Assembly (NCBI GenBank): GCA_035771165.1
Contig: JAWNZC010000238.1
Coordinates: 2,722,501-2,786,500 of the forward strand
DNA: 64,000 nt
Reading direction: 5' to 3'
DNA from: Paragorgia papillata
Taxonomy: Eukaryota; Cnidaria; Anthozoa; Scleralcyonacea; Coralliidae
The notes below the pieces were generated by a model. The model saw only the letters and a program-made list of their open reading frames with translations. It was not told the DNA's origin and searched no databases. This document shows, piece after piece, positions 11,575 to 20,599 of the stretch (position 1 is the first letter of the stretch; the number at the start of each line of letters is the position of its first letter). Both the position numbers and the translations under genes were made by a program.

Positions 11575-11945
11575 TATTCAAATAGCTTTGGAATAAGACT
11601 TTTATTGATCAACGTGTAGAGGACAAATAGAGTTGAAGTGAAGCAGAGAAGAATGAAAATATTTCCAACGACGGCTTAATTTAAATTGAAAACATGCTCA
11701 GCGATGTGAATAGAGTATTTCAGTAAAGTGAATAGAGTATTTCAAAATACTACTCCTATAGTATACCAGAAATGATAAGATGAAGGAAGATTTACTCGAA
11801 TTGCTTTCGAATGAGACGTTCCTTGATCAAGGTGTAGACAACTAGAAGATTTGAAGTGAGGCAAAGATAGAAACACAAAGATATTACCAGAAACTGTTAA
11901 CTTGAAGAACGACGCCCAGACGGTCTTGTTGAAAGTGCAGTTCGC
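11575..11945 (-). pseudogene. Degraded N-terminal GPCR fragments (unit 2)
   Basis: As in unit 1, two serial remnants lie at about 11575-11675 and 11743-11945. The second still reads ASFFKLTVSGNIFVFL, the counterpart of [16 protein letters not shown] in the intact receptors. It then frameshifts, and a later segment matches the TM2 end (IGVVF). Confidence 0.75.
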
Positions 11946-12491
11946 TTTGGAGAAAGACGTTTTAAGTAGGTGTTGGCTTTTTGGTCTCGTCGTTTTTCTT
12001 TTTTTGGCAGGCAGCTGGAAGTCATAGCTGGCACGAAAAATACGACTAGCTGAATCTAGATTGTAAAAGATAAGGGGGGGGGTGTACCCAAGGACTTGTA
12101 GATTTGAAGTCAAGCAAAGAAGATTTGGGTTGAAAATACAGTTTATTTTAGGTTATGTTATGGTAACGCTCAGCCATGATTTAATAACCGTGCTTTAATT
12201 TCATAAATGCACGTTAATTAACCCATTCCTGCTTGGCCAGCAAAAAAAAATGGATCTTTGTTGTCTTACTCTGTCTATCGCCAGACAATTTTACTCGTGA
12301 AAAGAAGAACCGTCAGACATCTCAAGCAGCAATAAGTAAACAAGTCGTTAAACACGGTTGCCAAATTTTTCAAACTTTGAATCTTTACCGAAAAATACAA
12401 AGATCGAAGAGCCAGTAGTATTACCGTTGCTTAACTACTATAGTTTAGGTATTTTATACGAATATGAACTTGAGACTCGTTCTTTTGTGCC

Positions 12492-12942
12492 TGTTCACAT
12501 GAAGCGAGTTATTTCGGGGGGAGGAGGTTATCCCTATCTCCTGAGGTATATTTGTACGTTAGTTTATCTCAATGTTTAAAAAGTAAATCGTTCACATGAG
12601 ACCGAGATAATTCGGGGGATAGGGATGACTCTGCCTGAGCGATAGAGTAATTCTAGGGCAAGAGTTATCCCGCTTCTATGTGAAAGCTTCCACCTGAATT
12701 ATCTCGGGGGATAGGGTCAACTTTTGTATAATTATTTGCATTCGTATACATAAACGTCGGTCAATTGTTACCAAGGATAACTCGGGGTGAACCGTTTACA
12801 CGAAGCTAGGGTAATCTCGGAGGCCAGGCATAACTCGGTAGTTGCGTTTTATCATGTGAAACAGGGCCAACTTTGACTCTAGCCCCCGAGTTATCCTTAC
12901 CTACCCCCCCCCCCCCCGAGATAACTCAGTCTAATGTGAACA
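12492..12942. mobile_element. GATAACTCGGGG-rich MITE, copy 2
   Basis: Tandem-unit copy of the element at 6732-7182, with the same terminal inverted repeats and interior motif plus scattered substitutions. Confidence 0.65.
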
Positions 12943-13427
12943 CGCCCTTTCCGAAGAAACTAAACAAAGATGCTTTGTGAATGATGCGGTTGCATTGAAC
13001 TATAAGAAGACTGGAACGATAACTCAGCGGGGGATTTTGAAGCCAGTGCAAGCCAGTGCCAGTCCCTTTGCAGGTAGCTCCCGCAGTAGCTCCCGTGCTT
13101 CAAGTTACTTAATTTTCATCCTGCCATATATTTTGTTTGGGACGATAACAAATTACTCCAAAACAACGCATTGAAATACATTGTTTTATACATATGTTTT
13201 TAGAAATAGCATTGGCTTCAATTTGATGTATAGTATAAGTTTCCTCGTTATTTTAAACTTTTTAAAATGTAGTAAATGTTCGACCATATTTCGCTGGGAA
13301 ATAACACTAAGAAACTTGTTGTAGTTTTTCTGAGTTTTGAGCTGAAATACTTAACGCTGAACGTTGGGCTATATATGAAACTGAAGCTATTGAAAAATGC
13401 TATTCGGTATAGAAACATCAAGACTTT

Positions 13428-13535
13428 AGCTAGAAGGGAAATAATTAAAAAATATAAAAACAACTGCCATTTTGTAACGTTCGGCAAACAAAATGGCAGT
13501 TGTTTTTATATTTTTTAATTATTTCTCTTTTAGCT
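13428..13535. repeat. Long near-perfect hairpin, copy 2
   Basis: Duplicate of the hairpin at 7667-7774; both arms are unchanged. Confidence 0.85.
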
Positions 13536-14391
13536 ACTAACAGTGACCCACTCGACTGCGTCTCGTGGGCCACTTTTTTGTTCTTACCACGTTGTGACGT
13601 CATCTGTGCATCTATAACTGGAACAGACAACGGCAAAATGGAATCTATTTGTTAATTAAACACTGCAGGCGACCTCGCGACTGCTCTGAGTGCTTTAGTT
13701 CTTAAATATAAACATAATAACGGACACAAGTATATTTAAACTAACAAAACTGTCAATTTAATAACTATTCTAATTTGTGTCTGAGGTTTCTTTCTTTGAC
13801 GAGTAAAATCATCTGGCGTTAAACAGTATAAAACAATAAAGGGGCCATTCAGGCAGGAATGGAATAATGACCATTCTAATTTCAGTTCAGAACACGTTCA
13901 TGTCATATATGCATGCAGTACAAATTTTTACATCAACATGGCACTTGACACTCAGTTTCATTCTATTTTTTTCCTGCTCTTTTGAGTCCGAACTTTTATT
14001 GTGTGAAATTTACTCATTAATAAACTTAATTTTCTCTTGATGGTTTTGATAAACTTAAACTTTCTCTCTTAATGGTTTATAAAAAGACGTTTTAAGTTGG
14101 TGCATGTAAGCTCTTGACTTCAACTTGTCCGTTTAGCATGCATGCAGCTGAAACTGACAGCTGCCATAATTTTAGTTGATGCGAAATATATAAACTTCCT
14201 CCAGTTAAATCTAGATTAGAAAGCTCACAACAAGCGAATAAATTGTACAAAGCATTAACCATTAAGTAATTTGTTTATTGTATGATTTGTTTATTATATA
14301 GAGAATAAAACATGGATGCGCGGAAATATGAAATTTATTTCGAGTGTTGACTAGGATATCTCACGAGTGAGCAAAGCGAACGAGAGATATC

Positions 14392-14397
14392 TTGGTT
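14392..14397. repeat. Left target-site duplication TTGGTT
   Basis: TTGGTT abuts the first base of the Polinton and is repeated at 35903-35908. Six-base duplications are characteristic of Polinton integrases. The empty paralog at 8632-8637 has one copy. Confidence 0.95.
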
Positions 14398-14607
14398 AGT
14401 AGTGTCAAAAGGCGGATCCTGGGCCAAACCTTAATGGCCGCCATTTGTTTACTAAAATTTTGTTTGACGATCCTGGGACATGGTTCGCGACCCCCTCCTG
14501 GAATTTTTTGGGTTGGGACTTTGACTTCCGGTTGCTTTAAAATTTTTGACTTCCGTTTCTGGAATATTTTGACTTCCGGTTTGGGGAATGGTTGCCAAGT
14601 TTTTGGG
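14398..14607 (+). repeat. Polinton left terminal inverted repeat
   Basis: These 210 bp match the complement of 35693-35902 base for base as far as I could compare. Three copies of GACTTCCG start at 14523, 14548 and 14571. At the inner edge ATGGTTGCCAAGTTTTT is reiterated three times (about 14588-14656), while the right end has one. Confidence 0.95.
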
Positions 14608-14712
14608 GAATGGTTGCCAAGTTTTTTAAAGATGGTTGCCAAGTTTTTGGGATTTTTTGGGATTGGGGTTTTGAAATTGGGTTGTTTGTTTTTTTTAAAT
14701 AAAAAGAATAAA

Positions 14713-14979
14713 ATGCGAAAAAGAAATGAAGAAAACAAATGCATTCAATATTGTTATAACAAACGCCATTACACTTGCAAAAATTGTAAGTTTGAAACAA
14801 ATACATACACTACAATGAGGTTACACTACAAGTCTGTTCATGGGGTTGAAATGATAGGTTCTAACCATATATGCTCAAAATGTTCCAAAACTTTTAAAAC
14901 AAAAAAAGAACAAATTAATCATTACAAATCTCATGAAATAAGAATAACTTGTCATTCAAAAAAACCCAAAAAACTTTAA
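14713..14979 (+). CDS. Polinton two-finger C2H2-like protein
   Basis: An 88-residue basic protein beginning MRKRNEENK just inside the left inverted repeat. It carries two C2H2-type fingers: CKNC...H...H at roughly residues 21-43 and CSKC...H...H at roughly 56-76, followed by a lysine-rich tail. Such a protein could bind DNA, perhaps element ends or promoters (inference). The frame is open further upstream through the inverted repeat, but the Met at 14713 follows AATAAA and precedes the first finger, so I chose it. The family is not recognised. Confidence 0.55.
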   Translation: MRKRNEENKCIQYCYNKRHYTCKNCKFETNTYTTMRLHYKSVHGVEMIGSNHICSKCSKTFKTKKEQINHYKSHEIRITCHSKKPKKL

Positions 14980-15038
14980 ACATTCCTTTAAAGTTTGAAT
15001 CGTTCTTGACAGATTTTAAAAATTTTAAAAAAATAAGA

Positions 15039-15296
15039 ATGATCTCAAACAAAGAACTATTAAAAATTAAACTCCGACAGAAATTACAAGAAAAGAAAAA
15101 CCACCGTTTGGACCAAACAGACTATGATAAAAACCACTATGCAAATGTTGGAGGAACAGAAAGCGACCAATGGATACAAAAGACCCTCAAAATTGGTAAG
15201 TCCAAACATACCCCAACCATACCTTCCCTAAAAACTGCAAGACAAACACTGAAAAACAACAAAAAAATGGTTGCATTACTGGAATCCATACAGTAA
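15039..15296 (+). CDS. Polinton small basic protein, paralog of the one at 24380-24631
   Basis: An 85-residue, lysine-rich helical protein. It shares with the 83-residue minus-strand protein at 24380-24631 an N-terminal KLRQKLQEKKNHRLD-like helix, an HTP motif in the middle and a C-terminal KMVALLESIQ-like end (KMDKLMKSIQ in the other). An upstream in-frame Met at 14949 would overlap the zinc-finger gene; the paralog's length favours 15039. Function unknown; a small nucleic-acid-binding or core protein is possible. Confidence 0.5.
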   Translation: MISNKELLKIKLRQKLQEKKNHRLDQTDYDKNHYANVGGTESDQWIQKTLKIGKSKHTPTIPSLKTARQTLKNNKKMVALLESIQ

Positions 15297-15334
15297 ACCA
15301 CAAAACAAGAAAAAACCCAAAACATCCACAAAAT

Positions 15335-15357
15335 TTGTATCCTTAAGTTGGATACAA
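15335..15357. terminator. Hairpin between convergent genes
   Basis: TTGTATCC, a 7-base loop, then GGATACAA: an 8-bp perfect stem in the 75-bp gap between the plus-strand gene ending at 15296 and the polymerase gene ending at 15372. Placement suggests a transcript-end signal. Confidence 0.55.
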
Positions 15358-15371
15358 CTTTTGAACTTAAT

Positions 15372-18300
15372 TTACTTAGTTTTGTAATGGCCAATCGCAA
15401 GAGTTGAGATACCATCATCCATAATTATTCTTTTGTCGTCTTCTGAATTTAGTGCAATCTTATTTACATGGATGGTGTGGATGGTATGTTTGGTACTTCT
15501 AAAAGTATTCATTCCTCTTAGTTCATTTTTTCCTGTGGTCAAACAGTTGTAATAATCATCAAATTTGATGTTATTGTTGATGACCGCCTTTGCAACTCCT
15601 TTGCATTTTTTTTCTTCCTTTTCATCCCACAAACCAGTTAATGGGTTTTTCTTTTTTGCCATTTTGATGGCATAAGCTTTTGAACGCAATCCCACAAACT
15701 TTGAGATTTGGTCAGCACCTGTTTCTAACTTCATCATACCAAGTACTTTTTTGTTCATTCTTTTGATACCACTTGGATGGTCCTCTGGAAAGTTAGAGGT
15801 GTCAAACTTTTTTGCAACATCTGGTGTAATATCTTTGAAAAAATCTTTTGTTTTAATTTCATAACACAAGGAGTCTGTGTCTGTAAACAACAACTTTGCC
15901 CGATCCCCATATTTTTGCTTTACATAATTGTAATGAAAGTCATACATGGTAATTTTACTCTTATCCAATATTGCTGCTCCACAATATATGGGTTTGTTTA
16001 ATTTTACTCTTGACTTTCTCATATGCACAGCACCCAAGTTTTCTGAGAAATGACTGAATGCTTTGTATGTTGTTTTTTTTGCTAATTTTTCAAACTGGTC
16101 CTCAAATGACACCAGTCGGAAGTCATCCCTGTTTCTGACATTTTCCATGGTCTTTCCAAAAGGGGAGTTATTCATTAGTTTAAAGAAATCCTTCTCAAAG
16201 TCATTCTTGGCGGCTGTTCTTAGTTTTGTGTTTAACATGATGTAATCTTTCATCCATGCCTTTTCATTGAATGAAATTCCACGATGGATTTTTGTCAGAA
16301 CCAAACCATGATCCACCATTTGTTTCAAGGCTTCATAGTGGACAACATATTTCTCCTTATCATTCAAATTTGGAACCAGCTTTTCAACCTTGTCAATCAT
16401 TAATCTTTCAGCTGCAAATGGCATTTCATTGTGCAGATTATGGAGTTCTTCTGGATATTTAAGATCCACTTCTAGAAAACACCCCTTGCCTTCTCTTAAC
16501 AAATATTTTTGCCAGTCTTTAAGTTCATCTTTTGGTACCCACTCAAAACCACCAACTGGCAATGGTTGAACCATTGAATGACCATACAGATTGTTTTTGT
16601 CGAGGTATGGAATGTAAATGCTTTCTTTTTCAGGATTGAAGTCCTCCATATACTTATTGTTTGCTTCTGCATATCTGTGGGTGATGGTTGAAATCCCACC
16701 ACGAATTCCTTTTTCAATCATTAAAAACATATCAGGTTCTGTTAAAAGTTCCAGCTGTTGTTCTGACATTTTTAACAGGGCATCCCAAGCCAATCCAGGA
16801 GCTGTGTAGTGCCACATTGGGTCAAGTTTGTAAGTGGTTTTGCACATCTTTCTAAAACTTTGGATGACGTCCGAAAGTCCCAACACATCTGTTTTCAAGT
16901 ACAGTTCCATATAATCTCTCAAACTTTTGCAACCAAACTTGTTCCAAACTTTTTGGCCATGTTCATAATCTTCGGCACTGACATTTTTTCCTGTCAGTCT
17001 GGAATGAAACTCCTTGTGTGGTGGAAATTCTTTTACCTCCAACTTTTTTCGGTTGTTTAGAAATTCATATGGAAACACCCCCTTTCTTTTCAACAGATCC
17101 ACATCTTCCTTTGGGTAATCTTTGAAACCATTTTCGGTGTAGTGGAACTCGTCATTTGGTAAGTTTGATGTCAGTGTGGCCAAAGAACTTGACATAAATT
17201 TTAATGAGTCCAAGAATCGCAACTCCAGTGGCACCCACTTCTTTTTTAACTCTCCTGTTTTTGGATCCTTTTTCATCCCACCATCCATCCATAGTTTCTT
17301 ATTTACACTGATGTACTCCTCATCAGTTTTTGCTATGCAACCAATGGTACCACTTGAGATCCCCAAATATTTTACTAACAAATGACTGTCATATCCACTG
17401 AAATTATGGAAAAGAACAGGAATGTGTCTGGCACTTGCCATCGAGTAATTGCAGTCATTGTGGGCTGCTCCTCTGTACCTTCCATTTAAATGGTCATGAT
17501 CTCTAACTTTTGACTTGGGTGTATTTTTGTTAGCTTTCCACAAACTTCTTGGATCTAAACATTTGGGTTTCTTATATACAAACACACCACCACAGACATA
17601 GCACTTGGTTGCATTTTGGAAATTTTGTTCATCTTCCATTGTCATGATGATCTTTTTTGGTTCTTTGAGATATGTGTGCCAAATCTTTTTTGCTTCTTTT
17701 TCAAGACTCTCGACAAACATTTGACCAATATCTTCAAAATCATATTTTTTTGTGTGGCTTACATATTTACCAGGAAATACAGATGGATCAGAACAAATAA
17801 TGTTGAACCCATAACTGATTGGAATGTGTTCCTGATATTTTTGGGTGTAACTTTCTTTTTCGTTGTTAACTCCTGTTTTTAAAGTTTTCAACATACACTC
17901 GAAGTCAGCCACAATGATGAATGGCACATTTTGAGTTTTTTTGAAATCTTTTAAACCCCAACCCATAACAGAACCTTTTTCTGGATATTCTTGGATCTGT
18001 GCAACATGGGATTGACAAATAAGATGGCTTTCGTGTTCTTCCAATGCTACCTCTGTTTCAAAAGGGTTCAAACAAAAGTCGCAGAAGAATTTTTTACTTT
18101 TGTGTTTGTTAATTTGTTTTGTTAGAAGTTTACTTTTGTCCTTTACACAGCTGAAATGGTCATTCCACCAAAATAAGTTGACCCTCTTTTTGTGTTCGGA
18201 TCTTGAGATTCTCATCTGGAAAACTTTTTTGATCTCATCATCCCAACTTAAGACATTGACACCAATCTTATTTAACTTTTCAAATTTTGAGATGTCCTTA

Positions 18301-19340
18301 ATTTTTACAGGAAATGTTAGACCTGCCACATCATATTCTTCCACCATAAGTTGGATTGACACTGGAATCCCCCCAAGTTTTTTGGCATTTGGCTCTTTTT
18401 CCAGGGTTTCAGCAATGGCGACTGCGTACAGAAAACAATAGTCATCTTTCAAGTTTTGGGGGTTGATGATTGCTTTTTTGTTTTTGACAGGTTTTGGTAG
18501 GTCCTGAAACTTTTTACCATTTAAAGGTTTGTATTTTGTTATGGATATGTGTAAAGATTCAACAGATCGTATGGACCATCCAGAACCTTTCTTTTGATGA
18601 GATGACAAATTTTCAAGCATCTCTCTTTTTGACTCTTTGTACAACTCCGTGACGTCTTCAGTGGTTGTCATGGCTTTCATGTGGGATGTAAAGTAAAAAA
18701 GGTCAACACTTTCGACACCATCCACATAGTTATAGTGGACCAACTTACAAACTAATGTTGTTTTGACTTTTTTGGAATTTTCAATACTGTTTATGAGTTT
18801 TTCAACGCTGGCTGTGGTCTGTTCCAAAAACACCCCTGGATCTTTGTAATTTTGGCCCGAGATCTCATACAGGGCTGACTTTCCATTTAAGAAATCTTTG
18901 ATCATAATGGGCTCTGTTTGACGAATTTTTTTGTTAATTTTTGTCTTTTTTCTAAAAATTTTTGTTAGTTTGTTACCAAGGACTTGGCGGGTTTTCTTAA
19001 GTTTTTTGCTAGTACCCAACCATTTCTTGTCCCACTTAATTTTGTCTTGCCTTGCCTCTTCCTGTTTGATCTCCTTGGTCCATTTTGCTCGTTCCTTTGT
19101 CTGTAATTTTCTCTCTGTTTTTTGTTGAAATTTTTTAAGATCATCTTGGAGTCTATCTTGCTGGTTAACAAGTTTTTGCTCCATTTTTAACTCCTTCTCC
19201 TTCTGTTTTTCTTGGAGTTTGGCAAGTCTTTCGGGATTGAAGGGTTTCATTTCTTTGTCCCTCTGCAGCTGCCTCTGTTTTCTAAGACGGGCAGCTTCCC
19301 GAATTTTAAGAAGTTTTGGATCATTCGTAAATTTTGTCAT
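15372..19340 (-). CDS. Polinton family B DNA polymerase (protein-primed type)
   Basis: A 1322-residue DNA polymerase expected to copy the linear element from its ends. An N-terminal Lys/Gln/Glu-rich segment (1-130) looks coiled-coil. CDFC...H...H at 420-439 is a zinc-finger-like motif. Exonuclease motifs are ADFE (478-481), HNFSGYD (645-651) and YLKTD (814-818). Polymerase motifs are A, YLDKNNLYG (912-920); B, NNSPFGKTMEN (1057-1067); and C, FTDTDS (1152-1157). Between ExoI and ExoII lies CYVCGG...DHDHLNGRYRG...NDC (580-630), resembling an endonuclease VII/HNH zinc fold. AATAAATA lies 8 bases upstream of the start. The frame is intact, so the enzyme is probably active. It is by far the longest gene in the element. 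Confidence 0.96.
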   Translation of the reverse strand: MTKFTNDPKLLKIREAARLRKQRQLQRDKEMKPFNPERLAKLQEKQKEKELKMEQKLVNQQDRLQDDLKKFQQKTERKLQTKERAKWTKEIKQEEARQDKIKWDKKWLGTSKKLKKTRQVLGNKLTKIFRKKTKINKKIRQTEPIMIKDFLNGKSALYEISGQNYKDPGVFLEQTTASVEKLINSIENSKKVKTTLVCKLVHYNYVDGVESVDLFYFTSHMKAMTTTEDVTELYKESKREMLENLSSHQKKGSGWSIRSVESLHISITKYKPLNGKKFQDLPKPVKNKKAIINPQNLKDDYCFLYAVAIAETLEKEPNAKKLGGIPVSIQLMVEEYDVAGLTFPVKIKDISKFEKLNKIGVNVLSWDDEIKKVFQMRISRSEHKKRVNLFWWNDHFSCVKDKSKLLTKQINKHKSKKFFCDFCLNPFETEVALEEHESHLICQSHVAQIQEYPEKGSVMGWGLKDFKKTQNVPFIIVADFECMLKTLKTGVNNEKESYTQKYQEHIPISYGFNIICSDPSVFPGKYVSHTKKYDFEDIGQMFVESLEKEAKKIWHTYLKEPKKIIMTMEDEQNFQNATKCYVCGGVFVYKKPKCLDPRSLWKANKNTPKSKVRDHDHLNGRYRGAAHNDCNYSMASARHIPVLFHNFSGYDSHLLVKYLGISSGTIGCIAKTDEEYISVNKKLWMDGGMKKDPKTGELKKKWVPLELRFLDSLKFMSSSLATLTSNLPNDEFHYTENGFKDYPKEDVDLLKRKGVFPYEFLNNRKKLEVKEFPPHKEFHSRLTGKNVSAEDYEHGQKVWNKFGCKSLRDYMELYLKTDVLGLSDVIQSFRKMCKTTYKLDPMWHYTAPGLAWDALLKMSEQQLELLTEPDMFLMIEKGIRGGISTITHRYAEANNKYMEDFNPEKESIYIPYLDKNNLYGHSMVQPLPVGGFEWVPKDELKDWQKYLLREGKGCFLEVDLKYPEELHNLHNEMPFAAERLMIDKVEKLVPNLNDKEKYVVHYEALKQMVDHGLVLTKIHRGISFNEKAWMKDYIMLNTKLRTAAKNDFEKDFFKLMNNSPFGKTMENVRNRDDFRLVSFEDQFEKLAKKTTYKAFSHFSENLGAVHMRKSRVKLNKPIYCGAAILDKSKITMYDFHYNYVKQKYGDRAKLLFTDTDSLCYEIKTKDFFKDITPDVAKKFDTSNFPEDHPSGIKRMNKKVLGMMKLETGADQISKFVGLRSKAYAIKMAKKKNPLTGLWDEKEEKKCKGVAKAVINNNIKFDDYYNCLTTGKNELRGMNTFRSTKHTIHTIHVNKIALNSEDDKRIIMDDGISTLAIGHYKTK

Positions 19341-19358
19341 GATGCTATTTATTATGGT

Positions 19359-19532
19359 ATGAAAAAAATTTCTATAAATAAAAAAATGGATAATGTTGAT
19401 ATTGAAGCTGCTGCCAATTATGTTGACGAACAGATTGTTGAATTGGTAAACAAAGTTTCGTTGTGGGGTGTATTTACAATTGGAGTCATTATTTTGAATA
19501 TTATTTTTGTTATTTGGATAATAATTTTGTAA
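19359..19532 (+). CDS. Polinton single-TM mini-protein
   Basis: A small plus-strand gene. Starting at Met 19386 (48 residues, after AAATAAAAAA) or 19359 (57 residues), it has an acidic helix (DNVDIEAAANYVDEQIVEL) followed by one hydrophobic helix to the C-terminus. It probably sits in a membrane. It lies divergently from the polymerase gene with its start in the short shared upstream region. Family unknown; it may be a minor virion or holin-like protein, but nothing proves it. Confidence 0.45.
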   Translation: MKKISINKKMDNVDIEAAANYVDEQIVELVNKVSLWGVFTIGVIILNIIFVIWIIIL

Positions 19533-19545
19533 AAAACTTCATAAA

Positions 19546-19577
19546 AAAATTACTACCCAACAAAGGATAGTAATTTT
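19546..19577. terminator. Hairpin between convergent genes
   Basis: AAAATTACTA and TAGTAATTTT form a 10-bp perfect stem around a 12-base loop CCCAACAAAGGA. It lies between the plus gene ending 19532 and the minus gene ending 19667. Its loop resembles that of the hairpin at 21480-21507. Confidence 0.6.
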
Positions 19578-19666
19578 GGAAAAAAATATTGATGACAAAA
19601 GTTTACAATGAAGCATAGTCTTAGAAAACAGTCGGTTACTGTTTATTAGTGTGGTTTTTAAAAAAT

Positions 19667-20161
19667 TTAACGACTTATTGACCACCATTCACCACAAAAC
19701 CAAACATTCCTGTTTTTTTTAATGCAATAGGGGATGTAACTTGGATTTCTATGCAAATTTAGGGCTGCATTGTAAATACTTGGAAACTTTAATGTTTCGC
19801 CAGCAGCAGAAGTTAAAGTTATTTTAACAGGTGTCCTAATGACATTTCTGTGGTGCTTGTCATAAACTTCATTTTTAACATGTTGGATTTCCAATTTCTC
19901 GCAAATGGTTTCCAAATTTAGACTGTGGGATCCTTTAACACCAAGTTTTGATCCTATTTGTCTCAGTTCTTTAAGAGATGTGGGTGGTAAATTTTCATCT
20001 CTTATTGTTTGAAGTCGTTTGGTTGCACTTTCTCTAAGTTGCATACGAATTTGAAATAATTTTTTGAGTTCCATAAGTTTTTTTTGACGACCGGCTTCAA
20101 GTTCAACTTCTTCTTCGTTTTGTAAATAGTTGTTGATGTTTTCAGGTGTTAATGTTGTCAT
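19667..20161 (-). CDS. Polinton SAP-like plus IENR1/NUMOD-like protein (one module)
   Basis: A 164-residue protein. Residues about 60-95 form a short helical segment (LKELRQIGSKLGVKG) resembling SAP-type DNA-binding helices. The C-terminus (about 110-164) has the pattern of nuclease-associated modular repeats: PVKITLT..., then KFPSIYNAALNL, ending in a WFCGEWWSI block. The neighbour at 20600-21436 carries two such modules, so the two are paralogs. No nuclease catalytic core is visible. A DNA-binding role is inferred. The start is preceded by AATAAAC. Confidence 0.5.
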   Translation of the reverse strand: MTTLTPENINNYLQNEEEVELEAGRQKKLMELKKLFQIRMQLRESATKRLQTIRDENLPPTSLKELRQIGSKLGVKGSHSLNLETICEKLEIQHVKNEVYDKHHRNVIRTPVKITLTSAAGETLKFPSIYNAALNLHRNPSYIPYCIKKNRNVWFCGEWWSISR

Positions 20162-20191
20162 TGTTTATTATAGTGGTTTTCTTTTTAATTT

Positions 20192-20211
20192 CTTATTTTT
20201 TTTAAAATAAG
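20192..20211. terminator. Hairpin after the myristoyl-motif gene
   Basis: CTTATTTT, a TTTT loop and AAAATAAG form a perfect 8-bp stem downstream of the minus-strand gene ending at 20312, in a 150-bp gene-free gap. Confidence 0.5.
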
Positions 20212-20311
20212 GAATTTTTTTTTAAAATTTCAATAATAATGATTATTTCTTTCATTGTTGTACACCCATATGTCTTTTTCATGTTGGACCCATTTTTTCT
20301 TGAGAAGTGTG

Positions 20312-20596
20312 TTACGTCTGGCTCTCCGCTGTTGCTGGATTTGTTGCCACCAATTTTGAATTTTCGTTAGCATTGTCATTATTTATTTTATTTGTTTTTA
20401 AAGAATCTGTAGAAGTTGATTTTTTACAACTTGGAACTTTTGAGTAATTTTTGACTGTTTTATTTGTCCACCCTATTTGCAGATTACCTTCCATAACCAG
20501 ATCCTCTCTACCGAAACTTAGGCCCAACTGGAATCCTTTTTTTGAAATATGATTTTTGTTTATTTTCTCTTTTGGTTTTGATTTTGAGTTGCCCAT
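20312..20596 (-). CDS. Polinton small protein with N-myristoylation motif
   Basis: A 94-residue protein starting MGNSKSKPKEK. Gly2 and Ser6 followed by lysines match the N-myristoylation consensus with a membrane-binding basic patch, very like the Src-family N-terminus MGSNKSKPK. The rest is polar and Ser/Asn/Thr-rich, probably disordered. If the N-terminus is modified by the host enzyme, the protein would sit on the inner face of a membrane. The function is not known. Confidence 0.5.
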   Translation of the reverse strand: MGNSKSKPKEKINKNHISKKGFQLGLSFGREDLVMEGNLQIGWTNKTVKNYSKVPSCKKSTSTDSLKTNKINNDNANENSKLVATNPATAESQT

Positions 20597-20599
20597 TTT

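Noticed and set aside
4000..14391. Tandem GPCR units as an assembly artefact
   Set aside because: The copies differ by scattered substitutions, small indels and one LINE deletion, so they are real paralogs.
14392..14712. N-terminal extension of the zinc-finger ORF through the left inverted repeat
   Set aside because: It would start outside the element in host flank and translate the repeat; the inner Met at 14713 is better placed.
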